Source of the DNA: DATJGR01 sp041739525
GTDB taxonomy: Bacteria > Pseudomonadota > Gammaproteobacteria > Pseudomonadales > Azotimanducaceae
DNA length: 64,000 nucleotides
Direction: 5' to 3'
Assembly: GCA_041739525.1 (NCBI GenBank)
Contig: JBGSNQ010000169.1
Coordinates: 1-64,000, forward strand
The position numbers and the translations under genes were made by a program. Shown piece after piece: positions 35,008-44,477 of this stretch (position 1 is its first letter; each line of letters starts with the position of its first letter). The notes below the pieces were generated by a model that was not told the origin of the DNA, made no database searches, and worked only from the letters and a program-made list of their open reading frames with translations.

Positions 35008-37203
35008 TCACCGCGTTGTCAGCGAATCCTGAATGATGCGCGGCGTGATGAAGATCAGCAGTTCCTGCTTATCCGTCTTGTCGAGCGTCTTGCGGAACAG
35101 ACGGCCGACGTACGGAAGATCACCGAGGAACGGCGTCTTCTCAGTTGCCTCAGTCACCTGATCTTTGAAGATACCGCCCAGTACGACCGTCTGCGCGTTG
35201 TCGACCAGCACCTGCGTCTTGACCTGGTTCGTGTCGATACTCGGAACGCCGTTGAACACCTGGCCAACCGAGTCTTGCGTCACCTTCAGCGTCATGATGA
35301 TCCGATCATCCGGCGTAATCTGCGGCGTCACTTCGAGCGACAGTACGGCTTCCTTGAACGATACCGACGTTGCACCGCTGCTCGACGCTTCCTGATACGG
35401 AATCTCGGTACCCGATCGGATTTCGGCCATCTGCTTATCGGCAGTGATTACCTTCGGCCGTGCGACAACTTGTGCGCGACCATCGACTTCGAGGGCCGTC
35501 AGTTCCAGGTCGACAAGATAATCCGACCCGGTAAATCCGATACCGAAACTGGAACTCGCTGCGGCAACGCCGAGGTCGACGACCAAAGCGTCAGGGAACG
35601 TGACCTCACCCGTACCGCTGACGGCGATGTTCTGCAGTTCGTTCAGCGTGTTCAAACTGCCACCGGTCTTGATCGTGGTGCCGTTCGAGTTCGCGATGCT
35701 CGCACCGCCCCAACGAATGCCCAACTCCTGATCGAAGTTCGTGCTGGCCGTGACGATCCGCGATTCGATCAACACCTGCCGAACGGGAATGTCGAGGCGC
35801 GCAATCACTTTGCGGAACTCTTCGAGCCGATCCGAAGTATCGGTAAGGATGATCGAATTGGTGCGCTCGTCGACGATCACACTACCGCGCGGTGACACGA
35901 TCGAGCTGCGACCGCCACCCGCTGCGCCCGACGGCTGCGAAGCTGCACCGGCCGGTCCGGAACCGCCCTTGCCGCCGGCACCACCCGCGCTGAACAACTT
36001 GTAGAGCTCGGTCGCGTTCGCGTACCGCACCTGGATGAACTCGGTGCGCAGCGGTGCGAGTTCGGCGATCTGCCGCTGGTTCTCGAGTTCGAGCTTTTCG
36101 CGGGCCGCAATTTCAGCAGCAGGCGCGACCAAAAGCACGTTGCCGACTTGACGCTTGTCGAGACCCTTGGTCTTCAGAATCAATTCCAGCGCCTGGTCCC
36201 AGGGTACGTTCTTCAAACGCAGCGTGATGCGACCCGAAACGGTGTCGCTCGCGACCAGGTTCAAATCCGTGAAATCGGCAATCAGCTGCAGCACCGAGCG
36301 GACTTCGATGTCCTGGAAGTTCAACGAGAGCTTCTCGCCCTTGTACTTGAAGACGTCGTCGCGCTGCGCCAGCTCTTTGTCGCTGATCGGGTTTACGTTG
36401 ACCGTCAACGTCTGGTCAGCCTGATACGCGAGGTAGTCGTAGTTACCCTTCGCGGCGATGGTGATCATGATGTTCGGGCCGACCTGTACTGCGTCGACTA
36501 TCTGAACCGGCGTCGCGAAGTCGGTGACGTCCAGGCGGCGGCGCAGGTTGTCGGGCAACTGCGTGTTGCGGATCTGGACCTTGATCGTACTGCCTTCGCT
36601 GCTCACGTCGACCGGAGCTTTCGGATCGGACAAGGAGACCACGATGCGACCCTCGCCGTTCTCACCGCGGCGGAAGTCGACATCGGAGACGTGCGAATCG
36701 CGCGAAGGAGCCACTTCGGTTTTCACGACGTCGGCGTCGCCGTACTTGGTCGGCGACGGTACAGCCTGCGTGCCGCCACCTGTTCCCACATACATGAACA
36801 GCGTGTCGCCTTCGACTTTCGTTTCGTAGGGCACTAGCTGCGTCAGATTGACGATGACCCGGGTGCGATCCTTCGCTTCGATGACCGTCACTTCCCGGGC
36901 GTTACCGGTACCGAGGCTGTGATACTTGGTGGTCAAAGCGCTCTTCGTATCCATCAAGTCGAGTGCGATACGCGCAGGCGCTTCGATCGTGTAGCCCTTA
37001 GGATCCGGCGGGGCACCGTCGAACTTCATACGAATTTCGGTCTTGTCACCGGGCAGCGACGAGAACTCGATGGACTCCATCGTCGCCGCCGTTGCCGTTC
37101 CGGCAACCAGCCAGGAGAGCACCGCGATCAGCCCAGTCATCGCGCCGCGCGCACGCGCACGAAGCAATGCCGAAGTTCCTACTTCCATATTCTTCACCCT
37201 CAT
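35008..37203 (-). CDS. pilQ: Type IV pilus secretin PilQ
   Basis: A 731-residue outer-membrane secretin, the pore through which the pilus passes. It has a signal peptide (cleavage near TATA/ATME, about residue 25), two AMIN domains (approximately 30-130 and 160-260), a secretin N0/N1 region (LSLNFQDIEVRSVLQLIADF), a Gly/Ser/Ala-rich loop (about 410-440) and the C-terminal secretin domain with VEVTPQ-like LSLEVTPQITPDDRI and VVLGGIFKD. ATG overlaps the pilP stop (ATGA). Confidence 0.95.
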   Translation of the reverse strand: MRVKNMEVGTSALLRARARGAMTGLIAVLSWLVAGTATAATMESIEFSSLPGDKTEIRMKFDGAPPDPKGYTIEAPARIALDLMDTKSALTTKYHSLGTGNAREVTVIEAKDRTRVIVNLTQLVPYETKVEGDTLFMYVGTGGGTQAVPSPTKYGDADVVKTEVAPSRDSHVSDVDFRRGENGEGRIVVSLSDPKAPVDVSSEGSTIKVQIRNTQLPDNLRRRLDVTDFATPVQIVDAVQVGPNIMITIAAKGNYDYLAYQADQTLTVNVNPISDKELAQRDDVFKYKGEKLSLNFQDIEVRSVLQLIADFTDLNLVASDTVSGRITLRLKNVPWDQALELILKTKGLDKRQVGNVLLVAPAAEIAAREKLELENQRQIAELAPLRTEFIQVRYANATELYKLFSAGGAGGKGGSGPAGAASQPSGAAGGGRSSIVSPRGSVIVDERTNSIILTDTSDRLEEFRKVIARLDIPVRQVLIESRIVTASTNFDQELGIRWGGASIANSNGTTIKTGGSLNTLNELQNIAVSGTGEVTFPDALVVDLGVAAASSSFGIGFTGSDYLVDLELTALEVDGRAQVVARPKVITADKQMAEIRSGTEIPYQEASSSGATSVSFKEAVLSLEVTPQITPDDRIIMTLKVTQDSVGQVFNGVPSIDTNQVKTQVLVDNAQTVVLGGIFKDQVTEATEKTPFLGDLPYVGRLFRKTLDKTDKQELLIFITPRIIQDSLTTR

Positions 37204-37739
37204 GACTGAGCGCCTCCTCCAAGATTCACGGTGCGTTCGCGCTCTACCCAACCGCCTGTACCGTCGGACACAATCTCTAGTAGCTCGATCCTGTTCTCGT
37301 CGATTGCGAGAATCTTTCCATTATCCATTCCCATGTAGTCTCCCATCTGCACTCTGTGCACGCCGCCATTGGGGTCGCGTACGAGACCGTACAGGCGAGC
37401 ACCTTGGGAGAGCGTTCCTACCATCCCGATCGCGCCGATGTTGAATTGCTCGAGGAACTGCTTGACGCGATTCGGATCGGGTTTGACCAGCGCGGTCTTC
37501 TTGTTCGGGTCTACCGGCTTGACGACTACCGGCGGTTCGAACGGACTGCGCATACTGCCGGCGCTGTAGGCAAAAGCCTGGTATGGCAGAAACTCCGGCA
37601 GCGGCTCGATCTGACTCTTGCCGCGCGCATCGACTTCATCCATGAACGCTTTGATGTCCTGGTAGTCGTTGCTCGACGAGCAGCCCGCAATCAACGCGGC
37701 GACGCCCAGGCCCAGCAATGCTTGTCTAGGGGCGCGCAT
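37200..37739 (-). CDS. pilP: Type IV pilus lipoprotein PilP
   Basis: A 179-residue lipoprotein with lipobox LIAGC near residue 20. The body has the PilP homology fold: a YGLVRDPNGGVHRVQMGDYMGMDNGKI stretch, then ILAIDENRIELLEIV. PilP ties the PilMNO inner-membrane complex to the secretin PilQ. The ATG shares a base with the pilO stop (TGATG). Confidence 0.93.
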   Translation of the reverse strand: MRAPRQALLGLGVAALIAGCSSSNDYQDIKAFMDEVDARGKSQIEPLPEFLPYQAFAYSAGSMRSPFEPPVVVKPVDPNKKTALVKPDPNRVKQFLEQFNIGAIGMVGTLSQGARLYGLVRDPNGGVHRVQMGDYMGMDNGKILAIDENRIELLEIVSDGTGGWVERERTVNLGGGAQS

Positions 37740-38353
37740 CACTTGTCCTCATCTCCGAGATACCGATACGTCTTCGCGACGATCGACATCTTCAGGTCCG
37801 TCGGTGACTTGACCGGTTTTATGTTGAAATCGTGCAGCGTCACGATCCGCGAAAGATTGGCCACCGCCGAAACGAACGCGCCGATGTTGTGATACTCGCC
37901 ACTGACGACGATCGTGATCGGCAATTCCACGTAGAACTCCGCCTTGCGCTCGGGCTGCAGGTCGATGCTTTCGATCACGAGTCCGTTGTCGAGCGCCGCA
38001 AGCGTGATGTCTTCGATCAGCCCGGGCACCTCTGTGTCGCTTGGCAACTGCCGCAACATCGTTCCGAACGAGGCTTCCATTTCCTCTTTCTGTTGCCGGT
38101 ATTGCGCCAGGTTGGCCGCCTGCGCGGCCTTCGATTCGTATTCGCCTCGCAGCGCCACTTCCTGTTTCTGCGCGCCTTCGAGTACCACCTGCTTGTCGGT
38201 CAGATAGAAGAAGTAACCGGCTGCGACCACCACGGCGAACAGCAACACCAGAATGATGACCTTGAGCGGGCCGGGCCAACCGCCGATGTTGTTGACGTCG
38301 AGATCACTGATCTCGAGTCCACGCAGCTGATCCAGAGTGTCCTGAAGGGCCAT
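37739..38353 (-). CDS. pilO: Type IV pilus assembly protein PilO
   Basis: A 204-residue inner-membrane protein: a short cytoplasmic N terminus, one transmembrane segment (about 30-52), a coiled coil (60-105) and a ferredoxin-like periplasmic domain (PSDTEVPGLIEDITLAA on to VSGEYHNIGAFVSAVANLSRI). It pairs with PilN in the alignment complex. The gene lies 3 bases after pilN. Confidence 0.93.
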   Translation of the reverse strand: MALQDTLDQLRGLEISDLDVNNIGGWPGPLKVIILVLLFAVVVAAGYFFYLTDKQVVLEGAQKQEVALRGEYESKAAQAANLAQYRQQKEEMEASFGTMLRQLPSDTEVPGLIEDITLAALDNGLVIESIDLQPERKAEFYVELPITIVVSGEYHNIGAFVSAVANLSRIVTLHDFNIKPVKSPTDLKMSIVAKTYRYLGDEDK

Positions 38354-38356
38354 TGA

Positions 38357-38929
38357 CTATTCCTCCCCTTCCGCCGCCCCAGGCTTCTTCGGACTGGTCT
38401 GTACGACCGTCATCTGGAAGTTGCTCGCCTGAGCGCCCGCGAGGGTGTTTTCCTTGATGCCTTTGAGGTTCGGTTCCTTGAACCACTCGGAGGCTTCGAG
38501 ATTGCGCATCTCGGACGAAATCCGGTTGTTCGACTCCGCGGTGCCGTCAACGGCGAGGGAGTGGCCATCGAGCTTCATCGAAGTGAAGTACACACCTTTG
38601 GCCAGCGTTCTGGTGAGTTCGTCGAAGACTCTGACGATCACCGGACGGTTGCCCTGCAATTCCTGGATCACACGCATGCGCGCGAGCAACTGCTCACGCT
38701 TCTGCCGTAAGTCGCGGATCTCCGCGATCTGCTGGTCGAGGACGGCGATCTTGTCCTTGATGAACTGGTTTCGAGCGTTCTGCTGGTCGACCGAATTGTC
38801 GAGATACGTACCGCCGGCAAACACGATCAGGGCGCCGAACAGCACCGATCCGCCAAGACGGATCAGGAACTCGTTCTTACGCCGCTCGCGCTCCCATTCG
38901 CGCCAGGGGAGTAGGTTAATACGCGCCAT
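38357..38929 (-). CDS. pilN: Type IV pilus assembly protein PilN
   Basis: A 190-residue protein whose N terminus MARINLLPWRE is the segment that binds PilM in the cytoplasm. A transmembrane helix (about 24-44) and a coiled coil (45-90) follow, then a periplasmic fold ending in a Lys/Pro/Glu-rich tail. Its start shares one base with the pilM stop. Confidence 0.94.
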   Translation of the reverse strand: MARINLLPWREWERERRKNEFLIRLGGSVLFGALIVFAGGTYLDNSVDQQNARNQFIKDKIAVLDQQIAEIRDLRQKREQLLARMRVIQELQGNRPVIVRVFDELTRTLAKGVYFTSMKLDGHSLAVDGTAESNNRISSEMRNLEASEWFKEPNLKGIKENTLAGAQASNFQMTVVQTSPKKPGAAEGEE

Positions 38930-39993
38930 CAGTCGAAGCTCCTCATGGCCAGACCACAGGCAATCATCATCGCGGGGGCATCATTGGCGAGCGCGTTGGA
39001 ATCCACTTTCGACGCGATCGACATGTCGACGAAGGGGTTGGCAATGACGGTCGGCGTACCGAGTTTGTTCTCGATCATTTCCGCCAGACCTTCAATCGAC
39101 GCAGTCCCCCCCGCAAGCACGATGTAATCGACGTCATCGTACTGGCTGGACGAAAAGAAGAACTGCAACGAACGCGTAACCTGCTGCAACACCGCTTCCT
39201 TGAACGGCTGCAGCACTTCGGCTTCGTAGTCGTCCGGCAGGCCACCCTGCTTTTTCGCAAGACCCGCTTCTTCGAAAGACAGGCTGTAGCGGCGCTGAAT
39301 CTCTTCCGTCAGCTGCTTGCCACCGAACAACTGTTCCCGGGTGTAGATCGAGCGGTCATCGGCGAGCACCGAAAGGGTCGTCATGGTGGCGCCGATGTCG
39401 ATGATGGCCACCACGAGGTCGTCGGCGTTCTCTCCGAGCTGCGACTTGATCAGTTCGAAGGCGCGCTTCATCGCGTGCGCCTCGATGTCGACTACGCGAG
39501 CCTTCAGGCCGCCGAGGTCGAGCGCTGCTTCGCGCAGTTCTACGTTCTCTTTCCGGCACGCCGCCAGCAGTACTTCTACCTGTTCAGGATTGCGCTCCGA
39601 CAGACCCTGCACCTCGAAGTCGATCGCGACTTCGTCCAGTGGGTAGGGAATGTACTGGTCGGCCTCGACAGTGATCTGATTTTCGAGTTCGTCATCCGAC
39701 AGCGAAGAGTCCATCTCGATGGTCTTGGTGATGACTGCGGAGCCTGCGACCGCGACGGCCGACAGTTTGGAGCTGCCTTTCGAACGACTCACCAGTCGTT
39801 TGATTGCTTCTCCAACACCTTCGACGTCGCTGATATTCTTCTCCACCACCGCATTAGGCGGCAGCGGTTCGACCCCGTAAGCTTCGACGCGATAGCGGCC
39901 ACCCGTCTTCGAGAGTTCCAGAAGCTTTACAGAGGTGGAGCTGATATCGAGCCCCAGGAGTGTTTCCGACTTCTTCTTGAAAAGGCCAAACAC
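38929..39993 (-). CDS. pilM: Type IV pilus assembly ATPase-like protein PilM
   Basis: A 354-residue actin/FtsA-like cytoplasmic protein. Nucleotide-binding motifs are LGLDISSTSVKLLEL near the start, VVAIIDIGATMTTLSVL in the middle and IVLAGGTASIEGLAEMIEN near the end. It binds the PilN N terminus. It is the first gene of pilMNOPQ and is divergent from mrcA; the operon continues into aroK. Confidence 0.95.
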   Translation of the reverse strand: MFGLFKKKSETLLGLDISSTSVKLLELSKTGGRYRVEAYGVEPLPPNAVVEKNISDVEGVGEAIKRLVSRSKGSSKLSAVAVAGSAVITKTIEMDSSLSDDELENQITVEADQYIPYPLDEVAIDFEVQGLSERNPEQVEVLLAACRKENVELREAALDLGGLKARVVDIEAHAMKRAFELIKSQLGENADDLVVAIIDIGATMTTLSVLADDRSIYTREQLFGGKQLTEEIQRRYSLSFEEAGLAKKQGGLPDDYEAEVLQPFKEAVLQQVTRSLQFFFSSSQYDDVDYIVLAGGTASIEGLAEMIENKLGTPTVIANPFVDMSIASKVDSNALANDAPAMMIACGLAMRSFD

Positions 39994-40159
39994 GGTAGTT
40001 TTTCCTTACAGGCGCGTGCACTTACGTCCGTTTCGTGCGACTCAGAATTAAATACCAGTCTGAATGTCAGAGCAATCGGGTACGCTTATAAAAATGCTGT
40101 GCGGATCACAAGTTAGGATCCGACATTGCAGGTAACACCTTAACAATATCAGAGAAACC
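39994..40159. promoter_or_regulatory. AT-rich divergent promoter region of pilM and mrcA
   Basis: This 166-base spacer is clearly richer in A and T than its flanks. TATAAA (40087-40092) is a plausible -10 for mrcA, and a CTGACA/TATTTAAT pair reads towards pilM on the minus strand. Neither has an ideal spacing. Confidence 0.45.
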
Positions 40160-42589
40160 ATGAGTTCGCGGTCGCGTACGAGATTCGTAAACATTATGTG
40201 GTTGGTCTGGACAGCTGTATGTGGTGCAGTGCTCAGTCTCGCGGCGGTTTTTCTCTATCTAAACCCACAAATTCCAACAGCTGAGACGTACCGCCATGTT
40301 CGGATAGAAACACCGCTCAGAGTGTTCGCCGAAGGCGGTCAATTGATGGCCGAATTCGGGGAACGCCGGGTCATACCGTTGACGCTCGCCGATGTGCCAC
40401 CGCTATTTATTCACGCCCTGCTCGATACCGAGGACAAGCGCTTCTACTCGCATGGGGGCGTTGATTTCATCTCCCTGCTGAACGACTCGATCGAATTGTT
40501 GGTGAATCGAGAAATCACGTCCGGCGCCAGCACGATCACGATGCAGCTGGCCAAGAACATCTCCCTCACCCCCGAGCGGAAATTCATCCGCAAGTTCAAG
40601 GAAATGCTACTCGCGGTAAAAATCGAGCAGGAGCTGACCAAGGACCAGATTCTCGAGCTCTATTTCAACGTCGTGCCGTTCGGAAAACGGGCCTATGGAG
40701 CCCAAGCCGCGGCCTTTACCTACTATGGTCGCCCGCTCAACCAGCTGGACGTCGCGCAGCTCGCGATGCTAGCGGGGATACCCCAGGCACCGACCGCGGG
40801 AAATCCGATCAACGGGCCCGAGCGGTCCATGAAGCGCCGGAATCTCGTTTTATCGCGGATGCTCGAACAAGGCTCGATTACCCAGGAGCAATACGACGTC
40901 GCGGTGAATTCGCCGAACACCGCCAGCGTGCACGAACGCGACCTCGACATCGCCGCACCCTACGCGTCCGAATGGGTCCGTCAGCAGCTGGTCGCCCGCT
41001 ACGGCGCCGATGTGTACTCGAGCGGCTACGAGGCGATGACCACGGTGGACGCGCACCTGCAGGATGTGGCGACCAAAGCAGTTCGCGACGGCGTGTTCCG
41101 TTACGATCGTCGCCACGGCTTCCGCGGGCCGGTCGCCCACACCGATTTGCCGGAAGACGCGAACGCGAGGCGAATCGCCGTTCAGAACGCCTTGGTGCCC
41201 TACCCGCCGCACGTGGGTCTCGAAGCAGGCGTCGTCGTCGCGGTTAACGGTCCCGCTTTCTCGGCAATGCGGGCCAACGGCGAAACGGTCTCCATCGGCC
41301 TGGATGGCTACAAATGGGCGAGCCGCATGGTCGATGCCAACGCGCGCGGCGCCCCTCCAGCCAAAGCGGCCGATGTCGCGGCGGTCGGCGACATCCTCTG
41401 GCTCCGGGCCACGAAGGAAGGCTGGACGCTCTCGCAAATGCCCGAGATTCAGGCAACGATCATCGCGATGAATCCTGCCAACGGCGCCGTGAAGGCGATG
41501 GTCGGCGGGTTCGACTTCTCGGCAAATCAGTTCAACCACGCCTTACAGGCGGCGCGCCAACCCGGCTCGGGGTTCAAACCGTTCGTCTACTCAGCGGCCC
41601 TCGATAGTGGCGTTACGCCGGCAACGATCTTCATGGACGCACCTCTCGTCTTTGAAGACGAGAGCATGGAGACGACCTACCGACCGAAGAATGACGGCTC
41701 GCGCTTCAATGGACCGACGCGACTGCGCGAAGCCTTGTATCGATCGATCAATCTCGTGTCCATCCGGGTTCTGCTCGCCGTCGGCGCGGGCCCTGTAATC
41801 GACTACGTCAAACGCTTCGGCTTCGACACGACCGATTTTCCGCGCAACACCCAGCTCGCCATCGGCGGCGGCACAATGGGCGTTACACCGATGCAAATGG
41901 CCCGCGCCTACGCCACGTTCGCCAACGGTGGCTATCTGATCGAGCCCAACATCTTGAAAGAGGTGCGCAACCTGGCGGGAGAAACGATCTACAAAGCGCA
42001 CTACCCGGTGGTCTGCGCGGAGTGTCCTCAGCCGGAAATCCCCGCTGACGGCAACCAGCTCGAGCCGGCAGTAGCTGATCAAGACGCGCCAATTCCCGCT
42101 CCACGCGTCCTCGACGAAGGCAACGCCTTCATCATGAACTCGATGCTGCAGGACGTGATCCGTCGCGGTACAGCGATCCGCGCCAAGAGCCTCAATCGCA
42201 ACGACCTTGCCGGTAAGACCGGAACGACGAACGAAGCAGACACCTGGTTCAACGGCTATCAGAAAAATATAGTGGCGTCAGTTTGGGTCGGCTTCAGCGA
42301 CCATCGACCGGTTGGCGACAACGAATACGGTTCGAACTCGCCGCTGCCGATCTGGATGGATTTCATGAAGGTCGCGCTCGACGGTGTGCCGGAAGAGACG
42401 CGCCAGCAGCCGTCCGACGTCGTGACGTTGAAGATCGATCCGCGAACGGGCGAACCGGCTTCGCCCGACCAGCAGAACGCCCTATTCGAGTATTTCCTGG
42501 CCGATCACGCGCCGACTGCACGCGCCTCTAGCCAAAGCACCACCGACATCGATTCCAAACAACCCGTGCGGCCGATCGACCTGTTCTAG
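40160..42589 (+). CDS. mrcA: Penicillin-binding protein 1A (class A PBP)
   Basis: An 809-residue bifunctional enzyme that polymerises and cross-links peptidoglycan. After a membrane anchor (about 12-33), the glycosyltransferase domain shows EDKRFYSHGGVD, GASTITMQLAKN, KFKEMLLAVKIEQELTK and ELYFNVVPFG. An OB-fold lies near residues 290-400. The transpeptidase domain has the Ser in GSGFKPFVY, SxN in RSINLVS and KTG in GKTGTTNEADTWF. It is divergent from pilM, the usual neighbour in this class. Confidence 0.94.
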   Translation: MSSRSRTRFVNIMWLVWTAVCGAVLSLAAVFLYLNPQIPTAETYRHVRIETPLRVFAEGGQLMAEFGERRVIPLTLADVPPLFIHALLDTEDKRFYSHGGVDFISLLNDSIELLVNREITSGASTITMQLAKNISLTPERKFIRKFKEMLLAVKIEQELTKDQILELYFNVVPFGKRAYGAQAAAFTYYGRPLNQLDVAQLAMLAGIPQAPTAGNPINGPERSMKRRNLVLSRMLEQGSITQEQYDVAVNSPNTASVHERDLDIAAPYASEWVRQQLVARYGADVYSSGYEAMTTVDAHLQDVATKAVRDGVFRYDRRHGFRGPVAHTDLPEDANARRIAVQNALVPYPPHVGLEAGVVVAVNGPAFSAMRANGETVSIGLDGYKWASRMVDANARGAPPAKAADVAAVGDILWLRATKEGWTLSQMPEIQATIIAMNPANGAVKAMVGGFDFSANQFNHALQAARQPGSGFKPFVYSAALDSGVTPATIFMDAPLVFEDESMETTYRPKNDGSRFNGPTRLREALYRSINLVSIRVLLAVGAGPVIDYVKRFGFDTTDFPRNTQLAIGGGTMGVTPMQMARAYATFANGGYLIEPNILKEVRNLAGETIYKAHYPVVCAECPQPEIPADGNQLEPAVADQDAPIPAPRVLDEGNAFIMNSMLQDVIRRGTAIRAKSLNRNDLAGKTGTTNEADTWFNGYQKNIVASVWVGFSDHRPVGDNEYGSNSPLPIWMDFMKVALDGVPEETRQQPSDVVTLKIDPRTGEPASPDQQNALFEYFLADHAPTARASSQSTTDIDSKQPVRPIDLF

Positions 42590-42603
42590 GCCGTTGCCGA
42601 CGA

Positions 42604-44019
42604 CTACTGGACGATCTTGATCGGATTGCCCGCGCGCGGTTCGCCGAGCGGGTGGTCGCCGTTCAGCAGTCGCAGCGTCTCTACCGGATTGCTCTTGAGC
42701 GAAGACTTGGCTGCCAGCGACGCATAGGTATCGCCGGGCTTGGCTTCGATCACCTTGATGCGCTGATTGTTTGCAACCTTCAGATCGCCGGGTTGCATCG
42801 GCCTGAACGACTGCACAGTGGCGCGAAAGTCGGCCTCGAACTGCGCTGCGTCGCCGCCCTCTCCTGCTTCACCCTTGAAAAGATAGACACCACCGTCCTT
42901 GAAGATGACGGCGATCATGTTGGCCTTCAGATTTCCTTTACCGAGATCGACCTTCGCAATGTATCCGTCGTAGTCGCCGACCTTCACGTCTTCGCCGGAA
43001 ACGATGTCGTCGCGCTTCAACGTATCGAGCACGTAGTCCTTCGGGGTTTGTTTCGCCTTCGGCGCTGCCTGGCGCTGAAGAACGATGTTCCCAGCGATGT
43101 TGCCCGACGGCGAAACGCCGGTGACCTTCGACGACGAACTCGACACATCCCAACCGTTAGGGAAGGTCACGACCACACGCAACCCTTCGTGATAGTAGGT
43201 TTGATCCTTCACGATTCCGGAACCCGCCTGATTGCCGTAGACCAGACCGTTCATCATTTCCCAGAAGTCGCCGACCGGCTCGACCATCTCCTCCGGCAGG
43301 TACTGCTCATTTTCTTCTATCGCGTCGTGCAGTCGTTTGTCGTTCTGCGGATGCGAGGCGAACACGCCGTGATAGCTCTTTTGCTGACCGCCCACTTCCG
43401 TCGCGAACAACTCCTGGTCCTTCAACACTTGAATGACCTCGATCATCGCAAAAGGGTTATAGCCGGCCTTCGCGATGAACTCACCGCCGAGTTGGTCGGC
43501 TTGAAGCTCCATGTCTCTTCCGTAGCCCATGACGGCGGTGTCGGTCGCCTCGGTCGTAACGTCGCGTACCTGACCTACTCCGGTAATGACCGCACCGACG
43601 AAGCCGACGACCTTTCCGGCATTGCTCATCGCGCTCATCTTCCGCGAATGGTGCGCTACGACGTGGCCGATCTCGTGACCGATCACGGCCGCGAGCTGAT
43701 CTTCGCTCTCGAGATACGCGAGCAAGCCTCGGTAAACGAAGATGTAGCCTTCAGGCGTGGCAAAGGCGTTGACGTCGGGAATGTCCACCACGGTGAAATG
43801 GAACTGCCCGTTGGGCTCGGGGCTGTAGGCGACCAGACGCTCGCCGACCTTCTGCACGTAAGCCTGCCAGCGCGGGTCATCGTATACCTGCCCCTGCTTC
43901 TGGAACTCTTCGAGCATTTTCTTGCCGGATTCGGCGTGCGCGAACGTCTGCCACGAAACGAGCAGAACGGCGATGGCCAGCTTTGCAATGTCGGTTCGCA
44001 CGAAACGTCTCCGACTCAC
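42604..44019 (-). CDS. M48-family metalloprotease with LysM-like C terminus
   Basis: A 471-residue secreted protease (signal peptide to about residue 29, FAHA). The zinc site is VIGHEIGHVVAHH (residues 113-125) with the third ligand Glu in MELQADQLGGEF. This is the BepA/LoiP-like branch that handles outer-membrane proteins. After a long mixed domain, the last 50 residues (KVIEAKPGDTYASLAAKSSL, then LLNGDHPLGEP) look like a LysM, which would bind peptidoglycan. The gene follows rpmE on the same strand. Confidence 0.87.
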   Translation of the reverse strand: MSRRRFVRTDIAKLAIAVLLVSWQTFAHAESGKKMLEEFQKQGQVYDDPRWQAYVQKVGERLVAYSPEPNGQFHFTVVDIPDVNAFATPEGYIFVYRGLLAYLESEDQLAAVIGHEIGHVVAHHSRKMSAMSNAGKVVGFVGAVITGVGQVRDVTTEATDTAVMGYGRDMELQADQLGGEFIAKAGYNPFAMIEVIQVLKDQELFATEVGGQQKSYHGVFASHPQNDKRLHDAIEENEQYLPEEMVEPVGDFWEMMNGLVYGNQAGSGIVKDQTYYHEGLRVVVTFPNGWDVSSSSSKVTGVSPSGNIAGNIVLQRQAAPKAKQTPKDYVLDTLKRDDIVSGEDVKVGDYDGYIAKVDLGKGNLKANMIAVIFKDGGVYLFKGEAGEGGDAAQFEADFRATVQSFRPMQPGDLKVANNQRIKVIEAKPGDTYASLAAKSSLKSNPVETLRLLNGDHPLGEPRAGNPIKIVQ

Positions 44020-44022
44020 CCA

Positions 44023-44062
44023 GGGTTGCTACGACACCGCACAGGCTGTGCGGTTGCAACCC
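44023..44062. other. Long imperfect hairpin between rpmE and the M48 protease gene
   Basis: Outer arms GGGTTGC (44023-44029) and GCAACCC (44056-44062) and inner arms ACCGCACA (44036-44043) and TGTGCGGT (44047-44054) pair around GGC, with a 6-by-1 internal bulge. No U-run follows in either direction. Confidence 0.6.
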
Positions 44063-44121
44063 CTTAGAGTCGCTGGACGACGGAGAGTTGCGTCGTGCCG
44101 GAACGGCGACGCGGGCCTAAA

Positions 44122-44334
44122 TCAGCTGACGCCGCGCGTTCCGAAGCGTTTGCGGAACCGTTCAACGCGACCACCCGCATCGACGATCTTCTGACGACCG
44201 GTATAAAACGGATGGCACTTCAAACACACGTCCAAGTGCATGTCGGCGCCCAAGGTGGAGCGCGTCTCAATGACGTTGCCGCAGCTGCAGGTGGCCTTCA
44301 TCGCGGTGTATGCGGGATGAATGTCTGGCTTCAT
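44122..44334 (-). CDS. rpmE: 50S ribosomal protein L31 (bL31, zinc form)
   Basis: A 70-residue ribosomal protein that joins the central protuberance of the large subunit. It keeps the zinc-binding cysteines (CSCG and CLKC), so it is the zinc-bound C+ form rather than the zinc-free paralogue. It also has HPFYTGRQKIVDAGGRVERF. The ATG at 44334 gives the usual MKPDIHPAY start. Confidence 0.95.
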   Translation of the reverse strand: MKPDIHPAYTAMKATCSCGNVIETRSTLGADMHLDVCLKCHPFYTGRQKIVDAGGRVERFRKRFGTRGVS

Positions 44335-44365
44335 GATGCTCGGGCCTGGAATTCGAAGGGCGCGC

Positions 44366-44393
44366 AGTGTACCAGAGCGCGTCCGAGTGGCAA
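44366..44393 (-). promoter_or_regulatory. Sigma-70 promoter of rpmE
   Basis: On the minus strand TTGCCA is followed after 16 bases by TACACT, with TG one base before the -10 (extended type). The start point would be about 25 bases before the rpmE ATG. Confidence 0.6.
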
Positions 44394-44477
44394 GCCCGCC
44401 ATCGGCGCGAGGTCGATAGCCACGTACGGCGGCATCCGCGCTTCGGCCGCGCACAGCGGGCCTGTACCATCACCGCG

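Noticed and set aside
42652..44067. A 471-codon plus-strand frame antisense to the M48 protease
   Set aside because: High GC leaves long open frames opposite real genes. The minus strand encodes HEIGH and a signal peptide, the plus strand nothing recognisable.
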